Shown here piece by piece: positions 45,984 to 54,623 of a stretch of DNA of 64,000 nucleotides. The notes under the pieces are model-generated. The model did no database searches. It had not been told where the DNA came from and worked only from the letters and a program-made list of their open reading frames with translations. The DNA comes from an uncultured Lachnospiraceae bacterium (lineage in GTDB: Bacteria; Bacillota; Clostridia; Lachnospirales; Lachnospiraceae), in the NCBI GenBank assembly GCA_910586585.1, contig CAJUKA010000006.1, positions 1 to 64,000 on the forward strand, given 5' to 3'. A program made the translations under genes and the position numbers. Positions within the stretch are counted from its first letter, which is position 1. The number at the start of each line of letters is the position of its first letter.

Positions 45984-47312
45984 GTGACTGGTAAAAAGGC
46001 AAGGGAACGAGCAAGAGCAAAACGCAGAAAAAGAGCAAGAATCAGAAGACAGATAAGGATATTTATGGTATCCCTTTCGCTGGTGCTCTTTTTTGGGGTG
46101 CTTATAATGGTGGGGTATATGGCTGTTGTGAAACCAACCAAACAACAACAGGAAAGTCAAAATAATCCAGAACAGATAACAATTGACTTTGCAGAAATGG
46201 AAAGACCCTCTCAGACAGCACAGGAAGAAACAGAGGAAACGAACCAAGAAGAACTGACACTTTCTCAGGCTTCAGAGGAAGAGCCTGATGAGAGTGAAAG
46301 ATTATATCAGGAGGCGCTTGATAAGGGACAAAATGTATGGCTTGTAGAGTGCGCAGACAGTGCGCGTGTTACGTTTGCTTTTGCAGGGGATATTCTGCTA
46401 GATGACAGCTATGCCATGATGAGTCAATTCCGAATGAGAGGGAGCGATATCAATGACACTTTTTCAGCTAGTTTGTTGGAGCGGATGCGAGGGGCAGATG
46501 TATTTATGCTCAATAATGAATTTCCTTTTTCTGAAAGGGGAACGCCTACCGAGGGAAAAACATTTACATTTAGGGCGAAACCGTCCAATATTGAATTTTT
46601 CCAGCAAATAGGAGTGGATGTGGTATCGCTTGCAAACAACCATGCTTACGATCATGGTGAGGATGCGCTGCTTGATACATTTTCGACACTTGAGAATGCA
46701 CAAATTCCCTATGTAGGAGCAGGAAGAAATATTAATGAGGCCAAAAAGCCGGTCTATTTCATTGCAAATGGCATCAAAATTGCGATTGTGAGCGCGACGC
46801 AGATTGAACGAAATTCCGTGCCAGACACCAAGGAAGCAACCGTAGAACGACCAGGTGTATTGCGGTGTATGGACCCAACAGCGCTGTTAGAGGTGATTGC
46901 AGAAGCAAAAGCGAACAGCGATTTTGTGATTTTGTATGTTCATTGGGGGACAGAGAGCCAGGAAGCAACAGACTGGCTTCAGGATGAACAGGCACCTATC
47001 TATGTAAAAGCGGGAGTGGATTTGATTATCGGGGATCATCCACACTGCCTCCAAAAGATAGATGTGGTATCCGGAGTACCTGTTTTGTACAGTTTGGGGA
47101 ATTTCTGGTTTAATTCCAAGACACAAAATACATGTCTGATTGAGATTGGCATCAATCAGAAGGGACTGGAATTTTTGAAGTTTGTTCCATGCAGGCAGGA
47201 GAGCTGCCGTACCAAGGAACTTGAGGGGGCAGAAAAAGAGAGTCTGCTTGACTATATGAGAGGAATTTCGCCCAATGTGTCAATAGACAATGAAGGATAT
47301 GTGAGCTTTTAG
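45984..47312 (+). CDS. CapA-family metallophosphatase-like envelope protein
   Basis: The start is set at GTG 45984, giving 442 residues, because TAGGGGTGAG precedes it. An upstream TTG at 45942 lies inside the rplA terminator stem. A very basic N-terminus (KKARERARAKRRKRARIRRQ) leads to one membrane anchor (about residues 28-48) and an acidic linker. The extracellular CapA/PGA_cap domain follows, with FAFAGDILLDD, MLNNEFPFSERG, VVSLANNHAYDHGEDALLDT, YVHWGTE, IIGDHPHCLQ and YSLGNFWF. CapA relatives act in poly-gamma-glutamate or wall polymer handling. No capB or capC is nearby, so the substrate is open. Confidence 0.92.
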   Translation: MTGKKARERARAKRRKRARIRRQIRIFMVSLSLVLFFGVLIMVGYMAVVKPTKQQQESQNNPEQITIDFAEMERPSQTAQEETEETNQEELTLSQASEEEPDESERLYQEALDKGQNVWLVECADSARVTFAFAGDILLDDSYAMMSQFRMRGSDINDTFSASLLERMRGADVFMLNNEFPFSERGTPTEGKTFTFRAKPSNIEFFQQIGVDVVSLANNHAYDHGEDALLDTFSTLENAQIPYVGAGRNINEAKKPVYFIANGIKIAIVSATQIERNSVPDTKEATVERPGVLRCMDPTALLEVIAEAKANSDFVILYVHWGTESQEATDWLQDEQAPIYVKAGVDLIIGDHPHCLQKIDVVSGVPVLYSLGNFWFNSKTQNTCLIEIGINQKGLEFLKFVPCRQESCRTKELEGAEKESLLDYMRGISPNVSIDNEGYVSF

Positions 47313-47360
47313 GGTAACGGTTTTTTTAGAATTTCTTTATAAATAATTAGAAAAAGATTG

Positions 47361-47430
47361 TTGACAATAAAAACTGAAAGTAGTAAGTTAATATATGTGA
47401 ATGTTAGCACTCCACAACAATGAGTGCTAA
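47361..47430 (+). promoter_or_regulatory. CIRCE operator and promoter of the hrcA-grpE-dnaK operon
   Basis: The operator TTAGCACTC-N9-GAGTGCTAA occupies 47404-47430 and matches the CIRCE consensus perfectly. TTGACA at 47361-47366 is the likely -35 box; the -10 is one of the AT-rich boxes at 47384-47396. HrcA binding here blocks transcription until heat shock titrates GroE away from HrcA, as established in Bacillus. Confidence 0.97.
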
Positions 47431-47456
47431 CAAGATGCAGGAAGGAGCGTGGCAGG

Positions 47457-48545
47457 TTGGATTTAGATGAGCGGAAGCTGAAGATTCTACAGGCTATTAT
47501 CCGAAACTATCTGGAGACAGGAGAGCCAGTAGGAAGCAGAACAATCTCAAAATATACTGATTTGAATTTGAGTTCTGCTACAATCCGCAATGAAATGTCA
47601 GACTTAGAAGAGCTTGGCTATATCATTCAGCCGCACACTTCAGCAGGGCGGATTCCTTCTGACAAGGGATACCGGCTGTATGTGGATCGGATGATGCTTG
47701 AAAAGGAGGAACAGCTTAATCAGGCAACGCAGGAAGTAAAGGAACTGCAAAGAATACTTCTTGAGCGTGAGGATAAAATGGAATCTGTGCTGAAACAGAT
47801 GGCAAAGATGCTGGCGGTCAACACAAATTATGCCACAATGATATCAGCTCCGCAGGTTAGAGGAAATAAGCTGAAATTTATACAGCTATCAAGAGTCGAT
47901 ACAAGGCAGCTACTCACAACAATTGTTGTGGAAGGAAATGTGATTAAAAACAGTATGATAGCTGTTGAGGATATGTTAGATGATGAAACGCTGTTAAAGC
48001 TCAACATTCTTCTCAATACCAATTTGAACGGACTTCCTGTTAAGGAAATTAATCTTGCAATGATTGCAAAATTAAAGCAGCAGGCAGGCATTCATGCAGG
48101 GATCATTGCAGATGTGATGGACGCAGTGGCAGCAGTGATTGAGGATGATGAAGATATCAAAATCTATACGAGTGGTGCAAACAATATCTTCAAGTATCCA
48201 GAATTGGCGGATAATCAAAGAGCAAGTGCGTTGATAACGACGTTTGAGGAAAAGCAGCTTTTAAATGAGCTTGTACAGAATTCACTTGCAGATGATCCAG
48301 GAACAGACATACAGGTTTATATCGGAAGCGAAACACCCGTAAAGACAATGAAAGATTGCAGTGTGGTTACTGCGACTTACGAATTGGAAGAGGGAATGAA
48401 GGGAACGATAGGGATTATCGGTCCTAGACGTATGGATTATGATAAGGTGGTCAATACACTAAAAATGTTAAGGAGCCAGCTTGACACAATTTATAAAAAA
48501 TCATCGGCCGATGGTGATGATAGAAAAGAATACAAACATGATTGA
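47457..48545 (+). CDS. hrcA: Heat-shock repressor HrcA
   Basis: It represses the class I heat-shock genes by binding CIRCE. The start is taken as TTG 47457 (362 residues) with AAGGAG 9 nt upstream. The GTG that would lengthen it lies within the CIRCE operator. The N-terminus DERKLKILQAIIRNYLETGEPVGSRTISKYTDLNLSSATIRNEM is the HrcA winged helix. SAGRIPSDKGYRLYVD follows, and GTIGIIGPRRMDYDKVV is the C-terminal signature. It is first in hrcA-grpE-dnaK-dnaJ and so represses itself. Confidence 0.97.
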   Translation: MDLDERKLKILQAIIRNYLETGEPVGSRTISKYTDLNLSSATIRNEMSDLEELGYIIQPHTSAGRIPSDKGYRLYVDRMMLEKEEQLNQATQEVKELQRILLEREDKMESVLKQMAKMLAVNTNYATMISAPQVRGNKLKFIQLSRVDTRQLLTTIVVEGNVIKNSMIAVEDMLDDETLLKLNILLNTNLNGLPVKEINLAMIAKLKQQAGIHAGIIADVMDAVAAVIEDDEDIKIYTSGANNIFKYPELADNQRASALITTFEEKQLLNELVQNSLADDPGTDIQVYIGSETPVKTMKDCSVVTATYELEEGMKGTIGIIGPRRMDYDKVVNTLKMLRSQLDTIYKKSSADGDDRKEYKHD

Positions 48546-48625
48546 TGTTACAGCGATTTTCTAATATAAATAGATGAGAGAAAAACATAACACAGCAGTG
48601 ATACATGAATTCAGAAAGGAAACGA

Positions 48626-49267
48626 GTGAGCGTGGAAGAAAAAGAATTAGATGATCAAAAGGTAGAAGATACGAATCCTATAGATGCACAGTCAGAGGAG
48701 GCTGCGATGGAAAATATGGATTCAGAAGAGAATTTAGAACAAGAGACAGGAAGCGAATCGGCTGGTGAGACAGAAAACAAAAAAGAAAAAAGAAAGCCTT
48801 TTCTAGGCAAAGAGAAAAAAGAAAAAACAAATAAATTGCAGGAAAAGGTAGATGAGCTTGAAGACAAAGTAAAACGCCAGATGGCTGAATTTGACAATTT
48901 TAGAAAACGCTCTGAAAAAGAAAAGTCTGCGATGTTCGAGACAGGTGCAAAAAGTGTTATCGAAAAGATTTTGCCGGTTGTGGATAATTTTGAGAGGGGC
49001 CTTGCAGGACTTTCAGAGGAGGACCTCAAACAGCCCTTTGCAGAAGGAATGAATATGGTCTATAAGCAACTGATTGCAGAGCTTGAAAAGATTGAAGTAA
49101 AACCAATTGAAGCTGTTGGATGTGAGTTTAACCCAGAACTTCACAATGCAGTGATGCAGGTGGAAAGTGAGGAATATGAGTCAGGGATTATTGCGCAGGA
49201 GCTTCAAAAAGGTTATACCTATCGCGAAAGTGTAGTAAGACATAGTATGGTAGCAGTCACAGTATAA
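48626..49267 (+). CDS. grpE: Nucleotide exchange factor GrpE
   Basis: It releases ADP from DnaK. GTG at 48626 (213 residues) is favoured by AAAGGA 5-6 nt upstream; the ATG at 48605 lacks a ribosome site. A long acidic disordered N-terminus of about 75 residues precedes the helical dimerisation region (LQEKVDELEDKVKRQMAEFDNFRKRSEKEK). The C-terminal beta domain holds the motif VGCEFNPELHNAVMQVESEEYESGIIAQELQKGYTYRESVVRHSMVAV, given here only as a landmark spanning the last 50 residues. It is cotranscribed with hrcA and dnaK. Confidence 0.95.
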   Translation: MSVEEKELDDQKVEDTNPIDAQSEEAAMENMDSEENLEQETGSESAGETENKKEKRKPFLGKEKKEKTNKLQEKVDELEDKVKRQMAEFDNFRKRSEKEKSAMFETGAKSVIEKILPVVDNFERGLAGLSEEDLKQPFAEGMNMVYKQLIAELEKIEVKPIEAVGCEFNPELHNAVMQVESEEYESGIIAQELQKGYTYRESVVRHSMVAVTV

Positions 49268-49341
49268 GCGATATAAAATAGAAAAGTAACAAGTTATTTA
49301 TTTTTAATATAGAGGAGACTCAAAAATTAGGAGGAAAAATC

Positions 49342-51213
49342 ATGGGAAAAATTATAGGTATTGACTTAGGTACAACAAACAGTTGTGTGGCAGTTATGGA
49401 AGGCGGTAAGCCAACTGTAATTGCAAATACAGAGGGAGCAAGAACAACACCTTCCGTAGTAGCGTTTACAAAGACCGGTGAGCGACTTGTTGGTGAGCCG
49501 GCAAAGCGTCAGGCAGTAACCAACGCAGAGAAAACAATTGCGTCTATCAAAAGAGATATGGGTACAGACAATGGTAGGACAATCGAGGGCAAAAAGTACT
49601 CTCCACAGCAGATTTCAGCAATGATTCTTCAGAAATTGAAAGCAGATGCAGAAAGCTATTTAGGTGAGACGGTTTCAGAAGCAGTTATCACAGTTCCGGC
49701 GTATTTTAATGATGCACAGCGTCAGGCTACAAAGGATGCTGGAAAGATTGCAGGTCTTGATGTAAAGCGTATTATCAATGAGCCTACAGCAGCAGCTTTG
49801 GCATATGGACTTGACAACGAAAAAGAACAAAAGATTTTGGTATATGACCTTGGCGGCGGTACTTTTGACGTATCTATCATTGAGATTGGTGATGGCGTTA
49901 TCGAAGTACTTGCTACAAATGGAGATACACACCTTGGCGGTGATGACTTTGACAACAAGCTGATTCAGTGGATGATTGATGAATTTAGAAAACAGGATGG
50001 CATTGACCTTTCTGGTGATAAGATGGCAATGCAGCGTTTGAAAGAAGCAGCTGAAAAAGCAAAGAAAGAACTTTCATCTGCTACAACAACCAATATTAAC
50101 CTTCCATTTATCACAGCAACAGCAGAAGGTCCAAAACATTTTGACATGAATTTGACACGTGCGAAATTTGATGAGCTTACAAATGACCTTGTTGAAAAGA
50201 CAGCAATTCCTGTTCAGAATGCATTGAGAGATGCTGGACTGAGTGCGTCTGAGATTGGGCAGGTATTATTGGTAGGTGGTTCTACACGTATTCCGGCAGT
50301 TCAGGATAAGGTAAAACAGATCACAGGTAAAGAGCCAAGCAAGTCATTGAATCCTGACGAGTGTGTAGCAATTGGTGCGTCTATCCAGGGCGGAAAGCTG
50401 GCTGGTGACGCAGGCGCTGGTGAAATCCTGCTGTTGGACGTTACGCCACTTTCTCTTTCTATCGAGACAATGGGCGGTGTAGCAACAAAATTAATCGAGA
50501 GAAATACAACGATTCCAACAAAGAAGAGCCAGATTTTCTCGACAGCAGCCGATAATCAGACAGCCGTAGATATCAATGTAGTACAGGGTGAGAGAGCACT
50601 TGCAAGAGACAACAAGTCCCTTGGACAGTTTAGACTTGATGGAATTCCTCCTGCAAGACGTGGCGTTCCTCAGATTGAGGTAACATTTGATATTGATGCG
50701 AATGGTATTGTAAATGTATCCGCAAAGGATTTAGGAACTGGAAAAGAACAGCATATTACGATTACAGCCGGATCGAATATGTCAGATGAAGATATTGAGA
50801 AGGCAGTGAAAGAAGCTGCTGAGTATGAGGCACAGGATAAGAAGCGCAAAGAGGCAATTGAGGCTAGAAATGATGCAGACTCTTTTGTATTCCAGACAGA
50901 GAAGGCACTCAACGAAGTAGGTGATAAGATTGATGCATCTGAGAAAGCAGCTCTGGAGGCAGATTTAAACGACCTGAAAGCACTGCTTGACAGCACAAAA
51001 GATACAGAGATGACAGAAGAACAGGTGGTTGAGTTAAAGGGCAAACAGGACGCTTTGGTATCTAAGGCACAAAATCTTTTCACAAAGATGTATGAGAACA
51101 TGCAGGGAGCAGCAGGTGCAGGTCCAGATATGAGCAATATGGGCGGTGCAGCACAGACAGAGGATGCAGGTTCAGCAGATGATGTTGTAGATGGAGATTA
51201 CAGAGAAGTATAA
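49342..51213 (+). CDS. dnaK: Chaperone DnaK (Hsp70)
   Basis: This 623-residue ATP-dependent chaperone has all ATPase motifs: GIDLGTTNSCVAVMEGG at the start, VITVPAYFNDAQRQATKDAG, NEPTAAALAYG, VYDLGGGTFDVS and LLVGGSTRIPAVQ. The interdomain linker is LLDVTPLSLSIE, and a substrate-binding domain and helical lid follow. The tail is Gly/Ala-rich and ends DDVVDGDYREV. It is controlled from the CIRCE promoter upstream of hrcA. AGGAGG precedes the ATG. Confidence 0.99.
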   Translation: MGKIIGIDLGTTNSCVAVMEGGKPTVIANTEGARTTPSVVAFTKTGERLVGEPAKRQAVTNAEKTIASIKRDMGTDNGRTIEGKKYSPQQISAMILQKLKADAESYLGETVSEAVITVPAYFNDAQRQATKDAGKIAGLDVKRIINEPTAAALAYGLDNEKEQKILVYDLGGGTFDVSIIEIGDGVIEVLATNGDTHLGGDDFDNKLIQWMIDEFRKQDGIDLSGDKMAMQRLKEAAEKAKKELSSATTTNINLPFITATAEGPKHFDMNLTRAKFDELTNDLVEKTAIPVQNALRDAGLSASEIGQVLLVGGSTRIPAVQDKVKQITGKEPSKSLNPDECVAIGASIQGGKLAGDAGAGEILLLDVTPLSLSIETMGGVATKLIERNTTIPTKKSQIFSTAADNQTAVDINVVQGERALARDNKSLGQFRLDGIPPARRGVPQIEVTFDIDANGIVNVSAKDLGTGKEQHITITAGSNMSDEDIEKAVKEAAEYEAQDKKRKEAIEARNDADSFVFQTEKALNEVGDKIDASEKAALEADLNDLKALLDSTKDTEMTEEQVVELKGKQDALVSKAQNLFTKMYENMQGAAGAGPDMSNMGGAAQTEDAGSADDVVDGDYREV

Positions 51214-51228
51214 AAATAAGAAAACGAA

Positions 51229-51273
51229 AAGAAAATCTAAGGCGTCAGAAAATGGCGCCAAGGATTTTCTAAG
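51229..51273 (+). terminator. Hairpin between dnaK and dnaJ (partial terminator)
   Basis: AGAAAATC-T-AAGGCG pairs with GGCGCCAAGGATTTTCT around an AGAAAAT loop. The T run after it is weak. It may reduce read-through from dnaK to dnaJ, giving the usual excess of DnaK over DnaJ. Confidence 0.55.
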
Positions 51274-51353
51274 TTTTGTGTAGAGAATGCCCAAAAGAGG
51301 TCTTTCTTTGCGTGAAATAGTTTCGTTTTTATTGTATATAAAGAAAGGCATGG

Positions 51354-52538
51354 ATGAGCATGGCAGAGCAGAAGAGAGATTATTATGAAGTGCTAGGTGT
51401 TGAGCGAGGCGCTGATGACGGCAGCATCAAAAAAGCATATAGACAGCTTGCCAAAAAGTATCATCCGGACATGAATCCGGGGGATGCTGAGGCTGAGAAG
51501 AAGTTCAAGGAAGCATCTGAGGCATATGCCATACTAAGTGATCCTGATAAAAGGCGTCAATACGATCAGTTTGGACATTCCGCATTTGAAGGCGGCGGCG
51601 CAGGCGGATTTGGCGGATTTGATTTTGGCGGAGCGGATTTCTCTGATATCTTTGGCGATATCTTCGGTGATTTCTTTGGCGGCGGCAGAAGCAGCTCAAG
51701 AAATAATGGGCCTATGAAAGGTGCGAATATTCGTACAAGTGTACGCATTACGTTTGAGGAAGCTGTTTTCGGAGCAGAAAAAGAGTTGGAACTGACGCTG
51801 AAGGATACTTGTAAAACATGTAATGGCAATGGTGCAAAACCTGGTACATCACCAGAAACTTGTCATCGCTGCGGTGGGCGCGGGCAGGTAGTAACCCAGA
51901 GCAAGACGCCATTTGGCGTGATTAGAAATGCACAAGTATGTCCTGACTGCGGTGGTTCTGGAAAGACGGTCAAGGAGAAGTGCCCGGATTGTCATGGAAG
52001 CGGCTATATTGCGAGCAGGAAAAAAATACAAGTGTCTATTCCGGCGGGAATTGATAACGGACAGAGTGTACGTATCAGGGATAAGGGCGAGCCAGGTATC
52101 AATGGCGGACCAAGAGGCGATCTGCTAGTGGAAGTGGTAGTAGACAGACACCCTATTTTCCAACGGCAGGATATGAATATATTTTCTACGGTTCCGGTAT
52201 CCTTTGCCGTTGCAGCGCTCGGCGGAGAGGTCTTGATGGATACTGTAGATGGCAAGGTGGTTTATGACGTAAAAGCAGGGACACAGACAGACACGCGTAT
52301 CAGACTGCGTGGAAAAGGTGTGCCTTCGCTTAGAAATAAAGATATTCGAGGCGATCACTATGTAACCCTTGTGGTTCAGGTTCCTGACAGGCTTTCTAGT
52401 GAAGCCAAGGATTTGCTTCGGCAGTTTGACAGAGAAACGGGAAACAGCTTGGATGCTGTCAAAAATATGGAGTCAAATGACTCTGGAGAAGAAAAGAAAA
52501 AAGAGAAGAAATTTAAAAATCCTTTTAATAAAGGCTGA
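51354..52538 (+). CDS. dnaJ: Co-chaperone DnaJ (Hsp40)
   Basis: This 394-residue type I DnaJ has a J domain at residues 5-70 with the HPD triad in KKYHPDMNPGD. A Gly/Phe-rich region of about 50 residues follows (GGGAGGFGGFDFGG), then four zinc-binding CxxCxGxG-type repeats (CKTCNGNG, CHRCGGRG, CPDCGGSG, CPDCHGSG). The C-terminal beta domains contain VVVDRHPIFQRQDMN. AAAGG is 5 nt before the ATG at 51354; a second ATG at 51360 is possible. The C-terminal tail is Lys-rich. Confidence 0.98.
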   Translation: MSMAEQKRDYYEVLGVERGADDGSIKKAYRQLAKKYHPDMNPGDAEAEKKFKEASEAYAILSDPDKRRQYDQFGHSAFEGGGAGGFGGFDFGGADFSDIFGDIFGDFFGGGRSSSRNNGPMKGANIRTSVRITFEEAVFGAEKELELTLKDTCKTCNGNGAKPGTSPETCHRCGGRGQVVTQSKTPFGVIRNAQVCPDCGGSGKTVKEKCPDCHGSGYIASRKKIQVSIPAGIDNGQSVRIRDKGEPGINGGPRGDLLVEVVVDRHPIFQRQDMNIFSTVPVSFAVAALGGEVLMDTVDGKVVYDVKAGTQTDTRIRLRGKGVPSLRNKDIRGDHYVTLVVQVPDRLSSEAKDLLRQFDRETGNSLDAVKNMESNDSGEEKKKEKKFKNPFNKG

Positions 52539-52550
52539 GAAATACTTGAT

Positions 52551-52593
52551 AAGCTTCTATGTGGTGTTATATGATATCATATAGGAGCTTTTT
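52551..52593 (+). terminator. dnaJ terminator
   Basis: AAGCTTCTATGTG (52551-52563) pairs with CATATAGGAGCTT (52578-52590), with two G-U pairs, followed by a T run. It lies 12 nt after the dnaJ stop. Confidence 0.8.
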
Positions 52594-52630
52594 ATGTACA
52601 TGAGCGTCGAAGAGACTTTAGCTTAAGAGC

Positions 52631-52645
52631 CGTCGCGCAGCGACT
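52631..52645. repeat. GTCGC-GCA-GCGAC mini-hairpin, copy 1
   Basis: The sequence CGTCGCGCAGCGAC forms a 5-bp GC stem in the leader of prmA, just before its AGGAGG. Related hairpins occur at 54530-54545 and 54581-54604. Confidence 0.5.
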
Positions 52646-52667
52646 ACAAATAGGAGGATTTAAGTGG

Positions 52668-53636
52668 ATGAAGTGGAAAAAATTTATGATAAAAACAATA
52701 ACAGAGGCGGAAGATATCATTATTACAATGCTTTATGATATTGGTTTGGAAGGGGCGCAAATAGAGGATAAAGTACCTTTGACACCCCTTGAGAAAGAGC
52801 AGATGTTCGTAGATATTTTGCCGGATGGGCCAGAAGATGACGGAATTGCGTATTTAAGCTTTTTTTTAGAGGAAAGCAGTGAAAATCCTGTGGATACGGA
52901 CAAAATGGTTGAGAGCATTAATAAAGAACTAGATATGCTGCGCAATTTTATGGATGTCGGTGAAGGAACAATTATGGTGTCTGAGACAGAAGATATTGAC
53001 TGGATAAACAATTGGAAGCAGTATTTTCACCAGTTTTATATTGATGATTTGCTTGTGATTCCTTCTTGGGAGGAAGTCAAACCAGAAGATACAGATAAAA
53101 AGATTCTGCATATCGATCCAGGAACTGCATTTGGAACAGGGATGCATGAGACAACGCAGCTTTGCATTCGACAGCTCAAAAAATATATCACACCACAGAC
53201 CAAACTGCTTGATGTAGGAACAGGAAGTGGAATACTTGCCATTGTTTCGCTGATGTACGGCATATCACATGCAGTAGGGACGGATTTGGACCCCTGCGCG
53301 TTAGAGGCAGTGCAGGAGAATATGAGAGAAAACCATATTGGACCAGAAAGCTTTGAGATGATGATCGGAAATATTATCACAGATAAGGAAGTACAAGATA
53401 GGGTAGGATATGAACAATATGACATTGTTGTTGCCAATATTCTAGCAGATGTTCTTGTTTTGCTGACACCCGTGATTGTTCCCCATCTGAAAACAGGCGG
53501 AATTTATATTACATCAGGTATTATTGATAATAAAGAACAGACTGTGCGTGATGCAGTGGAAGCAGCAGGACTTGAAGTGGCTGAGGTAACCTATCAAGGG
53601 GAATGGGTAAGCGTAACAGCACGCAAGCCAGTATAA
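52668..53636 (+). CDS. prmA: Ribosomal protein L11 methyltransferase
   Basis: This 322-residue class I SAM methyltransferase trimethylates lysines of ribosomal protein L11. The N-terminal substrate domain begins MKWKKFMIKTITEAEDII, the family start. The catalytic domain has DPGTAFGTGMHETTQLC, LLDVGTGSGILAIV (SAM loop) and VVANILADVLVLLTP, the PrmA NILA motif. AGGAGG lies 10-11 nt before the ATG. It is followed by rsmE in the common Firmicute order dnaJ-prmA-rsmE, with a repeat element in between. Confidence 0.97.
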   Translation: MKWKKFMIKTITEAEDIIITMLYDIGLEGAQIEDKVPLTPLEKEQMFVDILPDGPEDDGIAYLSFFLEESSENPVDTDKMVESINKELDMLRNFMDVGEGTIMVSETEDIDWINNWKQYFHQFYIDDLLVIPSWEEVKPEDTDKKILHIDPGTAFGTGMHETTQLCIRQLKKYITPQTKLLDVGTGSGILAIVSLMYGISHAVGTDLDPCALEAVQENMRENHIGPESFEMMIGNIITDKEVQDRVGYEQYDIVVANILADVLVLLTPVIVPHLKTGGIYITSGIIDNKEQTVRDAVEAAGLEVAEVTYQGEWVSVTARKPV

Positions 53637-53647
53637 TTTTGTGCATG

Positions 53648-53700
53648 TTTTTTATGCACACGGGCGCGCGAGTAGGGGAAGAAACATTCCCTGCTCGATT
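53648..53700. repeat. GCGCGAGTAGGGG intergenic repeat, short copy
   Basis: It carries TTTTTATGCACACGGGCG joined directly to CGCGAGTAGGGGAAG, with the closing ATTCCCTGCTCGATT. It is the same as the outer segments of 18606-18714 but lacks the 54-nt inner hairpin. It lies between prmA and rsmE and folds through GAGTAGGGGAA/TTCCCTGCTC. Confidence 0.7.
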
Positions 53701-53733
53701 ACATAACAGTGATTGGGGGGAAAGGACAGACAA

Positions 53734-54492
53734 ATGTATCATTTTTTTGTAGAACCAGAACAGATTGCTGACAGAACCGTTATCATTACAGGCAGTGATG
53801 TGAATCATATCAAACATGTCCTGCGTCTGAAGCCAGGAGAAGAAATCAGTATCAGCAATGGGATTGATGGCAGGGATTACAGATGTGGGATAGAGGAGAT
53901 AACAGATACACAAGTGGTATGCCATCTTCGTTTTATCAAGGAGGACGGAGTGGAGTTGCCTTCCAGAATCTATTTATTCCAGGGACTTCCCAAGGGGGAC
54001 AAGATGGAATATATCATTCAAAAGATGGTAGAGTTAGGGGTGTATGAGATTATTCCGGTTGCTATGAAAAGGTGTGTTGTCAAGCTGGATGAAAAAAAGG
54101 TAAAGTCAAAAACTGCGCGTTGGCAGGAGATTTCCAAAGCAGCGGCAAAACAGAGCAAGCGAGGTATCGTACCTGTGATACAGGAAGTGATGGGGTACGA
54201 AGAAGCTTTGCAATATGCGCAAAATATGGATATCAAGTTGGTTCCGTATGAGTTAGAAGCGGATTTAGATGGTTCTTCTGGTATGGCAGGTACAAAGAAT
54301 ATCATAGACAATCTGATGCCAGGGCAATCGGTTGCTATATTGATAGGTCCAGAAGGCGGTTTTGAAGAAAATGAGATTCAAAAGGCGATTGATGCAGGAA
54401 TGAAGCCAATGACACTGGGACGCCGGATTTTGCGCACAGAAACCGCAGGCATGACGGTGATGGCTTGGATTATGTATCAACTGGAGACGTAA
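53734..54492 (+). CDS. rsmE: 16S rRNA m3U1498 methyltransferase
   Basis: This 252-residue SPOUT-class enzyme methylates U1498 of 16S rRNA. The start is ATG 53734, after GGGGGGAAAGGA; the upstream TTG is inside the ribosome site. Motifs are MYHFFVEPEQ, HVLRLKPGEEI, LFQGLPKGDKMEYIIQK, WQEISKAAAKQSKR, LIGPEGGFEENEI and the knot end LGRRILRTETAGMTVMAWI, all RsmE-typical. It follows prmA. Confidence 0.96.
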   Translation: MYHFFVEPEQIADRTVIITGSDVNHIKHVLRLKPGEEISISNGIDGRDYRCGIEEITDTQVVCHLRFIKEDGVELPSRIYLFQGLPKGDKMEYIIQKMVELGVYEIIPVAMKRCVVKLDEKKVKSKTARWQEISKAAAKQSKRGIVPVIQEVMGYEEALQYAQNMDIKLVPYELEADLDGSSGMAGTKNIIDNLMPGQSVAILIGPEGGFEENEIQKAIDAGMKPMTLGRRILRTETAGMTVMAWIMYQLET

Positions 54493-54529
54493 AACACACA
54501 TTCGTACAATGTATAGTTGAGATAATAAA

Positions 54530-54604
54530 GTCACGCAGCGACGATAAATAAGAAATGACAAGCCAAACTGAAAAACAGCGCGTCGCGGGCAATATGCAGC
54601 GACG
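54530..54604. repeat. Pair of GTCGC/GCGAC mini-hairpins before the two-component operon
   Basis: GTCACGCAGCGACG at about 54531-54544 and CGTCGC (54581-54586) with GCGACG (54599-54604) resemble the prmA-leader hairpin at 52631. They occupy the untranslated region before the exported-protein gene. Confidence 0.45.
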
Positions 54605-54623
54605 AAACTAAGGGGGAGGTTAT

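Noticed and set aside
47424..47456. GTG start of hrcA at 47424
   Set aside because: It lies in the right arm of the CIRCE operator and before the only ribosome-binding sequence.
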